Translations under genes and position numbers: made by a program
The notes under the pieces: generated by a model
Told to the model about the DNA's origin: nothing
Seen by the model: the letters and a program-made list of their open reading frames with translations, nothing else
The model's database searches: none
Shown: positions 23,902 through 36,180 of the stretch, piece by piece
How positions within the stretch are numbered: the stretch's first letter is position 1
Layout of the letters: every line of letters begins with the position of its first letter
Origin: Pleodorina starrii
Lineage: Eukaryota; Chlorophyta; Chlorophyceae; Chlamydomonadales; Volvocaceae
Assembly (NCBI GenBank): GCA_030267565.1
Contig: BRXU01000002.1
Span: 5,021,501 to 5,085,500, forward strand
DNA: 64,000 nt
Direction of reading: 5' to 3'

Positions 23902-23924
23902 ACAGAGATTGTAATCATCTCTGT
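23902..23924. other. Hairpin directly after the Cap fragment
   Basis: ACAGAGAT, loop TGTAATC, ATCTCTGT: a perfect 8-bp stem starting at the Cap stop. It may be a viral 3'-end or origin-region structure, but the conserved CRESS nonanucleotide is absent from the loop. Confidence 0.6.
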
Positions 23925-24450
23925 GGATGCAGCGCGGTCGCATTACGTAGTAATGGTCCATACATATTGCGTAAATAGAAGGAAGGGGTGACCCTGCCGT
24001 AGAATGGGGTAATTCGTGCAGGGGGGAATTTGCGCAAATTCGCACAACTTCACACGAATTCGATATATTCAATTCTGTTCCATTGCCAATATACTTACGT
24101 TCTACTTAAATCATTTTCAATGTTGTAAATAGCTCCTAAGATTTCAGCAACTTTAGGCGCCGCTCGCACACAAAGTTCCGTCTTGACAGCCCTCAGAATT
24201 TGCCACTAACATTATTTATTATAGGCAGCATGATCGCATTGAGCGAGGTTTCCGGCTATAGCGCGAAATCTGAACTCCTGACAGACATGTCAAAATGCCT
24301 TGTTTCTAAGGGTTCCCTAGCGTCATTCTGTGAAACAACAACTTATTCTCAGCCAAGAATCAAAGAGTTTGAGCGCTAGATCAACAGTGGGGTTCGGCGC
24401 CTCCACACGCAGGAGCGCCTGCACGCAGACCCGGAGCGCCTGCACAGCCC
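23925..24450. other. AT-richer flank of the viral block
   Basis: No ORF of note. A short palindrome CATTACGTAGTAATG lies at about 23,939-23,953. The right boundary of viral-derived DNA is not evident. Confidence 0.4.
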
Positions 24451-25522
24451 CCTCGCCGTTGCAACCCTTCCGCGCTGCAGCAGCTGTCCGGCCCCCTCCC
24501 CGATCTCCTGCACTGCCGGGGCGGCGCACCGTCCGCAGGAGACGGTGCCGCGCTGCAGCAGCTGTCCGGCCCCCTCTGCGCTGCAGCTGCTGCTCTCCTG
24601 CACTGCCGGGGCGGCGCACCGTCCGCAGGAGACGGTGCCGCGCTGCAGCAGCTGTCCGGCCCCCTCTGCGCTGCAGCTGCTGCTCTCCTGCACTGCCGGG
24701 GCGGCGCACCGTCCGCAGGAGACGGTGCCGCGCTGCAGCAGCTGTCCGGCCCCCTCTGCGCTGCAGCTGCTGCTCTCCTGCACTGCCGGGGCGGCGCACC
24801 GTCCGCAGGAGACGGTGCCGCGCTGCAGCAGCTGTCCGGCCCCCTCTGCGCTGCAGCTGCTGCTCTCCTGCACTGCCGGGGCGGCGCACCGTCCGCAGGA
24901 GACGGTGCCGCGCTGCAGCAGCTGTCCGGCCCCCTCTGCGCTGCAGCTGCTGCTCTCCTGCACTGCCGGGGCGGCGCACCGTCCGCAGGAGACGGTGCCG
25001 CGCTGCAGCAGCTGTCCGGCCCCCTCTGCGCTGCAGCTGCTGCTCTCCTGCACTGCCGGGGCGGCGCACCGTCCGCAGGAGACGGTGCCGCGCTGCAGCA
25101 GCTGTCCGGCCCCCTCTGCGCTGCAGCTGCTGCTCTCCTGCCCTGCCGGGGCGGCGCACCGTCCGCAGGAGACGGTGCCGCGCTGCAGCAGCTGTCCGGC
25201 CCCCTCTGCGCTGCAGCTGCTGCTCTCCTGCACTGCCGGGGCGGCGCACCGTCCGCAGGAGACGGTGCCGCGCTGCAGCAGCTGTCCGGCCCCCTCTGCG
25301 CTGCAGCTGCTGCTCTCCTGCCCTGCCGGGGCGGCGCACCGTCCGCAGGAGACGGTGCCGCGCTGCAGCAGCTGTCCGGCCCCCTCTGCGCTGCAGCTGC
25401 TGCTCTCCTGCACTGCCGGGGCGGCGCACCGTCCGCAGGAGACGGTGCCGCGCTGCAGCAGCTGTCCGGCCCCCTCTGCGCTGCAGCTGCTGTCCTCCTC
25501 TGCTCTCCTGCACTGCCGGGGC
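24451..25522. repeat. 90-bp satellite, about 11 copies
   Basis: Near-identical 90-bp units run from 24,541 to about 25,490, with degenerate ends. They are rich in CTGCAG and GCAGCAG. Because 90 is divisible by 3 and units lack stops, frames of 334-454 codons stay open on both strands; these are not evidence of protein. Variants at 25,141 and 25,321 share the same A-to-C change. Confidence 0.95.
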
Positions 25523-25529
25523 GCCGCGC

Positions 25530-26690
25530 TGCTGCTACACAGACCCTAAAACCCTGCACTGCTGCTCCCGTGCCCGTTTTCCCCGAGCCCCCTGTTCCCC
25601 GAGCCCCCTATGCCCCGAGCCCCCTGTGCCCCGAAGGCATACGCCTCCGAGGGCGTACGCCTCCACATCTACGCCGCGTGTTTGTGTTTTGTGACTTGGA
25701 CAGCAATGAACGAACTCGAAGTTGTGGTTTGACTGGGGCACAAATTCGGCAAGTCCTTACAATTAAACCCCACAGAACACCAGCAACATCATCTAGGGGA
25801 TTTGTTGCAGTCTCACTTGTAGACAGTACGTGCGCGGGTATGGGTGTGGGCGGGTTATCCGCCCTTGCCGAAGGGGGGGGGGGCGGTGGGTGGGTGTCAA
25901 CCTTCGTACTCGCCGGTTTCACTGCCGGGCGTTAACCGGGCCCGCCAGTAAATTCGCCTTGATTCCTTCTTTCTGATCGTATACCCTGCTTGTAAGGAAG
26001 TTCAGGCTGGTAACAAAATATCCTTCCAACGCGATCTTGCCCCGAATTTGCACAAATTTGCAAGGCTTTTTATGCCGTAGGTTCCAAAAATTTCGCGGCC
26101 TTCGGCCGCGCAGTTTACCCATTCCCCATTCTAGGTAATTAACGGTCTTTGGATCACCCCATAATTTGCGCAATTTGCCGGAAGGGGCGTATGTGGCGTA
26201 TAGTGGGAACGGCAGTTGGTTTCCGTACTGTCATTGGGCTCCTATCCTGAGCCGGTATAGAAACCTAATGACACTTGAACGGACACCTTTACATCGCAAA
26301 TGGTTACTTTGACGTTGTTGTGGTGCGCATGGCCTTCCAGCAATAAAAAATTGTTATCAATAGCCATATTAAAAATGAAATAACTCTATTTTTTTCTGCG
26401 GTGGGCATAATTACTACATAATTACTGCGGCGTTTTGTTCGTGCAAGCATGCATGCATCCCGACGCAAATGACGGCAGTCGTCCTTTGTGGTGATGTTTC
26501 ACCATTGATGGTCCCGAATTTCGATAAGCACATTGGCGCATTTATGCCAAGATCTGCGACAGGAAAGCTGTCAGCCAAACCCCAAACACCCCAAGGCCCC
26601 CACGCACCCTGTCTTTCCTCCCTGTAACCTGGGCTGGGGATAGGGGCTGAAGCTTCAGGGCCGATGCTTGGCATCTGGGGCTAAACAGTT
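25530..26690. other. Intergenic, no supported gene
   Basis: A short ccgagccccc repeat lies at 25,580-25,640 and a hairpin CGGCCTTCGGCCG at about 26,097-26,109. The rest is unremarkable. Confidence 0.4.
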
Positions 26691-29600
26691 AGGGAATGAG
26701 GCTGGAGCTTATCCTTGGACACTTGGCCTGAAGCTGGGGGCTGCACCTTGGCGGCTGGGGGTGGGGACTAGGAGCTCGGGCTGGGGCTCGCGGTGGAGTG
26801 ACATCTGGGACCTCAGGCTCGGGGCTTATGGGGCTAAGGCTTGGGCTTGGGGCGCGGGGGATTGAGCACTGGCGCTACGGGGCTGGGGCTAGGGGCTGGG
26901 GATTGGTGCAGGAGATCGGAGCTGGGGATAGGTGAGAGGGGATCGGGTCCGGAGATCGGTGGCAGCCTCGGGGCTGAAGATGGGCGGAAGGGGCTCGGGG
27001 TTGGAGATGTGCGGAAGGTGCATCGGGCCTGAGATGGGTGGCAGGGGCTCGGGGTTGGAGATGGGGGCGGAAGAGGCTCGGGGACCGGAGATCGGTGGGA
27101 GGGGCTCGGGGCTGGGGATGGGCGGAAGGCGCTCGGGGTTGAGATGGGCGGAATGGGCATCGGGCCTGAGATTGGTGGCAGGGGCTCGGGGCTGGGGATG
27201 GGCGGAAGGCGCTCGGGGTTGAGATGGGCGGAATGGGCATCGGGCCTGAGATGGGTGGCAGGGGCTCGGGGACCGGAGAACAATGGCACGGGCTCGGGGC
27301 TGGAGATGGGCGGACTGGGCATCGGGCCTGAGATGGGTGGCAAAGGCTCGGGGCTGGGGATGGGCGGACTGGGCATCGGGCCTGAGATGGGTGGCAGGGG
27401 CTCGGGGACCGGAGAACAATGGCACGGGCTCGGGGTTGGAGATGGGCGGACTGGGCATCGGGCCTGAGATGGGTGGCAGGGGCTCGGGGCTGGGGATGGG
27501 CGGAATGGGCATCGGGCCTGAGATGGGTGGCAGGGGCTCGGGAACCGGAGAACAATGGCACGGGCTCGGGGTTGGAGATGGGTGGACTGGGCATCGGGCC
27601 TGAGATGGGTGGCAGGGGCTCGGGGTTGGGGATGGGCGGACTGGGCATCGGGCCTGAGATGGGTGGCAGGGGCTCGGGGCTGGAGATGGGCGGACTGGGC
27701 ATCGGGCCTGAGATGGGTGGCAGGGGCTCGGGGCTGGGGATGGGCGGAATGGGCATCGGGCCTGAGATGGGTGGCAGGGGCTCGGGGACCGGAGAACAAT
27801 GGCACGGGCTCGGGGTTGGCGATGGGCGGACTGGGCATCGGGCCTGAGATGGGTGGCAGCGGGTCGGGGCTGGAGATGGGCGGGCTGGGCATCGGGCCTG
27901 AGATGGGTGGCAGGGGCTCGGGGCTGGAGATGGGCGGACTGGGCATCGGGCCTGAGATGGGTGGCAGGGGCTCGGGGACCGGAGATTGGTGGCAGGGGCT
28001 CGGGGCTGGGGATGGGCGGAATGGGCATCGGGCCTGAGATGGGTGGCAGGGGCTCGGGGCTGGGGATGGGCGGAATGGGCATCGGGGCTGAGATGGGTGG
28101 CAGGGACTCGGAGACCGGAGATTGGTGGCAGGGGCTCGGGGACCGGAGATGGGCGGACTGGGCATCGGGCCTGAGATGGGTGGCAGGGGCTCGGGGACCG
28201 GAGATTGGTGGCAGGGGCTCGGGGACCGGAGATTGGTGGCAGGGGCTCGGGGCTGGGGATGGGCGGAATGGGCATCGGGCCTGAGATGGGTGGCAGGGGC
28301 TCGGGGCTGGGGATGGGCGGAATGGGCATCGGGGCTGAGATTGGTGGCAGGGACTCGGAGACCGGAGATTGGTGGCAGGGGCTCGGGGACCGGAGATGGG
28401 CGGAATGAGCATCGGGCCTGAGATGGGTGGCAGGGGCTCGGGGGCCGGAGATTGGTGGCAGGGGCTCGGGGACCGGAGATCGGTGGCAGGGGCTCGGGGA
28501 CCGGAGAACAATGGCACGGGCTCGGGGCTGGAGATGGGCGGACTCGGCATCGGGCCTGAGATGGGTGGCTGGGGCTGGGGGCTGGGGATGGGCGGAATGG
28601 GCATCGGGCCTGAGATGGGTGGCAGGGGCTCGGGGACCGGAGAACAATGGCACGGGCTAGGGGTTGGAGATGGGCGGAAGGTGCATCGGGCCTGAGATGG
28701 GTGGCAGGGGCTCGGGGTTGGAGATGGGGGCGGAAGAGGCTCGGGGACCGGAGATCGGTGGGAGGGGCTCGGGGCTGGGGATGGGCGGAAGGCGCTCGGG
28801 GTTGAGATGGGCGGAATGGGCATCGGGCCTGAGATTGGTGGCAGGGGCTCGGGGCTGGGGATGGGCGGAAGGCGCTCGGGGTTGAGATGGGCGGAATGGG
28901 CATCGGGCCTGAGATGGGTGGCAGGGGCTCGGGGACCGGAGAACAATGGCACGGGCTCGGGGCTGGAGATGGGCGGACTGGGCATCGGGCCTGAGATGGG
29001 TGGCAAAGGCTCGGGGCTGGGGATGGGCGGACTGGGCATCGGGCCTGAGATGGGTGGCAGGGGCTCGGGGACCGGAGAACAAGGGCACGGGCTCGGGGTT
29101 GGAGATGGGCGGACTGGGCATCGGGCCTGAGATGGGTGGCAGGGGCTCGGGGCTGGGGATGGGCGGAATGGGCATCGGGCCTGAGATGGGTGGCAGGGGC
29201 TCGGGAACCGGAGAACAATGGCACGGGCTCGGGGTTGGAGATGGGCGGACTGGGCATCGGGCCTGAGATGGGTGGCAGGGGCTCGGGGTTGGGGATGGGC
29301 GGACTGGGCATCGGGCCTGAGATGGGTGGCAGGGGCTCGGGGCTGGAGATGGTCGGACTGGGCATCGGGCCTGAGATGGGTGGCAGGGGCTCGGGGCTGG
29401 GGATGGGCGGAATGGGCATCGGGCCTGAGATGGGTGGCAGGGGCTCGGGGACCGGAGAACAATGGCACGGGCTCGGGGTTGGCGATGGGCGGACTGGGCA
29501 TCGGGCCTGAGATGGGTGGCAGCGGGTCGGGGCTGGAGATGGGCGGGCTGGGCATCGGGCCTGAGATGGGTGGGAGGGGCTCGGGGCTGGAGATGGGCGG

Positions 29601-32600
29601 ACTGGGCATCGGGCCTGAGATGGGTGGCAGGGGCTCGGGGACCGGAGATTGGTGGCAGGGGCTCGGGGCTGGGGATGGGCGGAATGGGCATCGGGCCTGA
29701 GATGGGTGGCAGGGGCTCGGGGCTGGGGATGGGCGGAATGGGCATCGGGGCTGAGATGGGTGGCAGGGATTCGGAGACCGGAGATTGGTGGCAGGGGCTC
29801 GGGGACCGGAGATGGGCGGACTGGGCATCGGGCCTGAGATGGGTGGCAGGGGCTCGGGGACCGGAGATTGGTGGCAGGGGCTCGGGGACCGGAGATTGGT
29901 GGCAGGGGCTCGGGGCTGGGGATGGGCGGAATGGGCATCGGGCCTGAGATGGGTGGCAGGGGCTCGGGGCTGGGGATGGGCGGAATGGGCATCGGGGCTG
30001 AGATTGGTGGCAGGGACTCGGGAACCGGAGAACAATGGCACGGGCTCGGGGTTGGAGATGGGTGGACTGGGCATCGGGCCTGAGATGGGTGGCAGGGGCT
30101 CGGGGTTGGGGATGGGCGGACTGGGCATCGGGCCTGAGATGGGTGGCAGGGGCTCGGGGCTGGAGATGGGCGGACTGGGCATCGGGCCTGAGATGGGTGG
30201 CAGGGGCTCGGGGCTGGGGATGGGCGGAATGGGCATCGGGCCTGAGATGGGTGGCAGGGGCTCGGGGACCGGAGAACAATGGCACGGGCTCGGGGTTGGC
30301 GATGGGCGGACTGGGCATCGGGCCTGAGATGGGTGGCAGCGGGTCGGGGCTGGAGATGGGCGGGCTGGGCATCGGGCCTGAGATGGGTGGGATGGGCTCG
30401 GGGCTGGAGATGGGCGGACTGGGCATCGGGCCTGAGATGGGTGGCAGGGGCTCGGGGACCGGAGATTGGTGGCAGGGGCTCGGGGCTGGGGATGGGCGGA
30501 ATGGGCATCGGGCCTGAGATGGGTGGCAGGGGCTCGGGGCTGGGGATGGGCGGAATGGGCATCGGGGCTGAGATGGGTGGCAGGGACTCGGAGACCGGAG
30601 ATTGGTGGCAGGGGCTCGGGGACCGGAGATGGGCGGACTGGGCATCGGGCCTGAGATGGGTGGCAGGGGCTCGGGGACCGGAGATTGGTGGCAGGGGCTC
30701 GGGGACCGGAGATTGGTGGCAGGGGCTCGGGGCTGGGGATGGGCGGAATGGGCATCGGGCCTGAGATGGGTGGCAGGGGCTCGGGGCTGGGGATGGGCGG
30801 AATGGGCATCGGGGCTGAGATTGGTGGCAGGGACTCGGAGACCGGAGATTGGTGGCAGGGGCTCGGGGACCGGAGATGGGCGGAATGAGCATCGGGCCTG
30901 AGATGGGTGGCAGGGGCTCGGGGGCCGGAGATTGGTGGCAGGGGCTCGGGGACCGGAGATCGGTGGCAGGGGCTCGGGGACCGGAGAACAATGGCACGGG
31001 CTCGGGGCTGGAGATGGGCGGACTCGGCATCGGGCCTGAGATGGGTGGCAGGGGCTCGGGGCTGGGGATGGGCGGAATGGGCATCGGGCCTGAGATGGGT
31101 GGCAGGGGCTCGGGGACCGGAGAACAATGGCACGGGCTAGGGGTTGGAGATGGGCGGAAGGTGCATCGGGCCTGAGATGGGTGGCAGGGGCTCGGGGTTG
31201 GAGATGGGGGCGGAAGAGGCTCGGGGACCGGAGATCGGTGGGAGGGGCTCGGGGCTGGGGATGGGCGGAAGGCGCTCGGGGTTGAGATGGGCGGAATGGG
31301 CATCGGGCCTGAGATTGGTGGCAGGGGCTCGGGGCTGGGGATGGGCGGAAGGCGCTCGGGGTTGAGATGGGCGGAATGGGCATCGGGCCTGAGATGGGTG
31401 GCAGGGGCTCGGGGACCGGAGAACAATGGCACGGGCTCGGGGCTGGAGATGGGCGGACTGGGCATCGGGTCTGAGATGGGTGGCAAAGGCTCGGGGCTGG
31501 GGATGGGCGGACTGGGCATCGGGCCTGAGATGGGTGGCAGGGGCTCGGGGACCGGAGAACAAGGGCACGGGCTCGGGGTTGGAGATGGGCGGACTGGGCA
31601 TCGGGCCTGAGATGGGTGGCAGGGGCTCGGGGCTGGGGATGGGCGGAATGGGCATCGGGCCTGAGATGGGTGGCAGGGGCTCGGGAACCGGAGAACAATG
31701 GCACGGGCTCGGGGTTGGAGATGGGCGGACTGGGCATCGGGCCTGAGATGGGTGGCAGGGGCTCGGGGCTGGGGATGGGCGGACTGGGCATCGGGCCTGA
31801 GATGGGTGGCAGGGGCTCGGGGCTGGAGATGGTCGGACTGGGCATCGGGCCTGAGATGGGTGGCAGGGGCTCGGGGCTGGGGATGGGCGGAATGGGCATC
31901 GGGCCTGAGATGGGTGGCAGGGGCTCGGGGACCGGAGAACAATGGCACGGGCTCGGGGTTGGCGATGGGCGGACTGGGCATCGGGCCTGAGATGGGTGGC
32001 AGCGGGTCGGGGCTGGAGATGGGCGGGCTGGGCATCGGGCCTGAGATGGGTGGGAGGGGCTCGGGGCTGGAGATGGGCGGACTGGGCATCGGGCCTGAGA
32101 TGGGTGGCAGGGGCTCGGGGACCGGAGATTGGTGGCAGGGGCTCGGGGCTGGGGATGGGCGGAATGGGCATCGGGCCTGAGATGGGTGGCAGGGGCTCGG
32201 GGCTGGGGATGGGCGGAATGGGCATCGGGGCTGAGATGGGTGGCAGGGATTCGGAGACCGGAGATTGGTGGCAGGGGCTCGGGGACCGGAGATGGGCGGA
32301 CTGGGCATCGGGCCTGAGATGGGTGGCAGGGGCTCGGGGACCGGAGATTGGTGGCAGGGGCTCGGGGACCGGAGATTGGTGGCAGGGGCTCGGGGCTGGG
32401 GATGGGCGGAATGGGCATCGGGCCTGAGATGGGTGGCAGGGGCTCGGGGCTGGGGATGGGCGGAATGGGCATCGGGGCTGAGATTGGTGGCAGGGACTCG
32501 GAGACCGGAGATTGGTGGCAGGGGCTCGGGGACCGGAGATGGGCGGAATGGGCATCGGGCCTGAGATGGGTGGCAGGGGCTCGGGGGCCGGAGATTGGTG

Positions 32601-32790
32601 GCAGGGGCTCGGGGACCGGAGATCGGTGGCAGGGGCTCGGGGACCGGAGAACAATGGCACGGGCTCGGGGCTGGAGATGGGCGGACTGGGCATCGGGCCT
32701 GAGATGGGTGGCAGGGGCTCGGGGCTGGGGATGGGGGCGGAAGAGGCTCGGGGCCGGTGATTAGTGCAAGGAGCTCGGGGCCGCTCATGG
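26690..32790. repeat. 6.1-kb G-rich satellite with higher-order structure
   Basis: Short units of roughly 25-30 bp, combining ATGGGCGGACTGGGCATCGG and GCCTGAGATGGGTGGCAGGG with GGCTCGGGGCTGG or GACCGGAGA variants. Larger blocks repeat: the segment starting at 28,664 recurs at 31,144 (2480 bp apart), and part occurs at about 27,000. The minus strand is open for 2073 codons (33,055-26,834), Pro/Ser-rich (PLPPISGPMPSPPIS). Overlapping minus frames of 1414, 1271 and 592 codons are also open, so openness follows from unit composition. A hydroxyproline-rich wall protein is conceivable but unsupported. Confidence 0.9.
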
Positions 32791-33069
32791 GTGGCAGGGG
32801 CTCGGAGCATTCCATTCGACTTGCATTCGCTGTATTCCGCAGCGGCAGCGGCCCCTGGCGTGCTGCTGTCAGGTGCTGCACCACCCTCCCCGTCGCTGTC
32901 CGATACCGAGCCATGTTGTCAATGTCCATGCCGCCAAGCTGGCAGCCAACAAGCGGGACCATGACGTTGCCCATGACAGCAGCGGTCGCGTCACTCCTAT
33001 GGACTCCGGCCGTGCGGGGTGCCAACGGCATGAGGCTGGGCCGGCCGTTCTGCAAGCGTTCAGCAAGAA

Positions 33070-34350
33070 CGAAACTGTGACAACGCGGCTCGTCGCGCCT
33101 TAACCCTTTGATGCGGCAATTCCATCACCATAGAATGCCGGTCTCCACCAACCCGAAGTCCCGTCACCAGTAACACTCCAGCAAGATCTCCGTTCAATTA
33201 TACGCATTGCATGAATGGGATGGCAGTCATCCGCAGACGAGCAAAAACGAGGCGCTGTGAATGCTGTTGGTGCTCAACGTTAGTGGGGGCGCAGCTCAAG
33301 GATATCTAAGCTATCGTACATTTACCAATACTGCAGGATAACGGAGTACTCTAACACGAGGCATGCATCTGATGCGAACGGTTCGAACGTGTGTCTAGGA
33401 CAGCTAGGGACAGCTTTTATCCGCACGCCCCAACCTAGCAGTGCCAAATATCCCAACATCAAGACGTCATTAGCACGCTCAAAATTACGCATGCCGACTG
33501 AGACGGAGCCGGTGAACTGCCCTTTACGGAAACGTGTACACAGAAAATGAAGTGCTGTTCTGCTGTTCTGCACTTCTGCATAGCTCGAGCTATGGCCGCA
33601 TCCCCGGATGGGCTGTCACGCCTGGCGGGGAGGTGGAAATGTAAGGCTTTTGCCCTAGCACGGGGACCAAAACAGCCTCCCCGCACAAATGCCTAATATT
33701 TTCCAATATTTCCTTCAAGACCACGATGTTGCGCGATCGTTGCCCGCTGCGCAGCGCACAATAGTGCGGGTTCCCAGCTTTAACATGGCCGTACCGTTGA
33801 TTGCTGGACGTGTACACGACACCTGGAGCGCCAACCCATGAGTCCGTGCCTCTGAAACGATCATACGCTTGAGGATTAAACACAAATTTGGCTCAGCGTT
33901 TCATCAGAACGTTCATCACGTTACACGACCTTTTCATTTGAGTTGAATGTACGCATGACTTTAGTTTGATACGCATTGCAATATGTCGTGACACAAGTAG
34001 AGTGTCGAAGGGAGGCCGTTTGCTTGGGAGGCGCACAGCTGCATCGAAATGGCGGTGAACGCGGGTCGAGCCCCACGCGTAAGTCCGCATGTTCCTTGTC
34101 ATAGGAGTCTTGGATGTTCAATATTAATACTAGTGAATCCATACACAGGAGTACAGCGACAAGGACAAGTTGCGAGACCGGTCAAATACCGCTTCGAACA
34201 ACTTGCTGGCTGTGTTCGAGGAATACCCCATTGAACGGTTTCATGGACAGACCGTAAAAAATGTTCCCGCGGTCCTTGTGGTCCGGGCCCTCCCTACCAG
34301 GCCAACATTGGTCGTCGACTACGCTGGGCAATTTGAACGCCCGGAGTTTG
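33070..34350. other. Intergenic, no supported gene
   Basis: Short ORFs only and no recognised motif. Base composition is lower in GC than the satellite to its left. Confidence 0.35.
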
Positions 34351-34356
34351 AACTAA

Positions 34357-35259
34357 TCATCTCTGACCTATGCGACCGCCTTCACGCTCAGAAACGGCTA
34401 CTCCAGCCGCCCCCTGGCGTCCGCGTCTCAAAGCCAAAGCAGGAAGCGGCAGGGCCGCCCGCCCCATCGGACATCCGCCGAGGGTAGACGTCGCAAGGCA
34501 CGATGGCGGGTTGACCCCATTCCGATCCCAGTTGTCCAGCATAGCTGCACAGAAGCGGTCAGCACTCACGTGCCGGGTGTAGAAGGACAACAAGTCAACC
34601 GTCTGCACTAACGCCTGGTGCCACCAAACGACAGTATTGCCATCCCGGCGCAGGGATAGGTCCCAGGCTGGCTTCGTGTCTGCAAGGCAGTCCACTGCGG
34701 TCGGCCGGATCGAGTATTGTGCACGGCATTCCCCGCAGTAGTGTATGGGGACCTCAATCTCCACAGGCTGGTCCCACGTTAGGACTACGACAGGGCAAGA
34801 TAGAGCCCCCGTCGCATTGCCTTTTGAGCTGCACATGGGGCAGGTGCCCGCCCAGGTCGCGTCCGCTGCGGCGACTGTTGCCTTCAAGACATGCCGCCGC
34901 AGTGTAAGCGTTTCCTCACGGATGCCGCTGGCTGCGCCATGATGCAAAAGGAAGCTGCGAGCCACGTCCTCAAGGTCCGGCCCCTCGTAACGCTGTCTGT
35001 CCGCTAACTCACGAGCCTCCACATCGCCATGCTCATCAGGCACCTCCCCCATATCCATATCCATAAAGTCCTCGTCAGCCAGCCCATGAGTAAATCCTCC
35101 TGCATTTTGTCCTTGTCGAACGAAGCGGCCGTCGGTAGCGCGTGTAGGGACTACCCGTGTGAGTGGCGCCTGTTGCGTGTCGCGGTTCTGGTTAAGCTTT
35201 TGTTTCTTGTTACCTATACTGTATTTAGGAAGGGTAGAGCTGTAAGTCTTCCTCGTCAT
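34357..35259 (-). mobile_element. KDZ-like transposase, N-terminal fragment
   Basis: Minus ORF of 300 codons. The middle has a Cys cluster (CPMCSSKGNA, HYCGECRAQY) followed by DCLADTKPAWDL and RHVSADRFCAAML. This order resembles the Cys-cluster region preceding the catalytic domain of KDZ (Kyakuja-Dileera-Zisupton) transposases. The N-terminus has a basic patch (NKKQKLNQN) and an acidic DMDMGEVPDE stretch. Similarity fades after about 34,500 and no catalytic domain follows, so it is a truncated copy. The assignment is from motif pattern only; another Cys-cluster transposon protein remains possible. Confidence 0.5.
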
Positions 35260-35599
35260 TATGTCTGGACGTTCTGCTATGCATCATTTGCAATATCGTG
35301 TAAATCAATACTCAGATCAGGGTTACAGCGGCGGTTTGATGGTCTGAACAGTCCCGGGCAGTTGACAATGAGGCAATCTGCTTGGAACAGGCGGTGCACG
35401 GCAAGAAGGATCACAGTACCGCAGTTCTAGTATGTATCCTCATCGTTATTGTCGATACACCGCCAAGGAAATATTGGAAAATATTAGGCATTTGTGCGGG
35501 GAGGCTGTTTTGGTATATATTCTTCGTGCAAAATTGTGAGCATAATCTATATAAATGTGTATCTAAAAACAATAAAATAATAAATACCAGCTTGTGCTG

Positions 35600-36180
35600 G
35601 TTAAATTTCAGCTTGTGATGGGGCGGCCCCGGATCGTGGCTCAGGACATGTCCCGACTCGGTACATGTCCCGAGCCACGAATCGTGGCCCCCGGTCCCGC
35701 GGCGTACCGCTTCGTGGCGAGTAGTCAGAACGATCGGAAAATAAATGAATAATTTGATAATCGATTTGAATTGGAATATGGGCTTGCGCTTGGGCGGCCT
35801 CAGATCGTGGCTCAGGACATGTACCGACTCGGTACATGTCCCGAGCCACGAATCGTGGCTCTTGGTCCCGCGGCGTACTGCCTCGTGGCGGGTAGCCAGA
35901 CCGATTGGAAATTTAATAATTTATTAAATGATCCATTTGCATTGGGAAATTGGGTCGGAGCATGGGACACGGTCCCACGGTGTGCCCCTCCATGGCGAGT
36001 CGCCAAAACGATCCAACATTACAAAGTTATAAAAGAATCAACTAGAATTTAAAGAGCAGCTTATGCTGGGGCGGCCTCGGATCGTGGCTCAGGACATGTA
36101 CCGACTCGGTACATGTCCTGAGCCAGAGGGGTCTGTCATTGTTCGGTACATGTCCCGAGCCACGATCCGGGGCCGTAACC
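35600..36180 (+). repeat. Hairpin-bearing repeat, three copies
   Basis: GATCGTGGCTCAGGACATGT followed within about 10 bp by its near-complement ACATGTCCCGAGCCACGA occurs at 35,632, 35,805 and 36,080; an extra half-copy lies at 36,141-36,170. Each is preceded by GGGGCGGCC and followed by a GCGGCGTAC or related segment. No coding potential. Confidence 0.85.

Noticed and set aside
23902..23953. Possible CRESS replication origin near the Cap fragment
   Set aside because: The 8-bp hairpin and nearby palindrome lack the conserved nonanucleotide, so an origin cannot be claimed.
24330..25694. Long ORFs (334-454 codons) on both strands
   Set aside because: They are produced by a stop-free 90-bp satellite whose length is a multiple of three.
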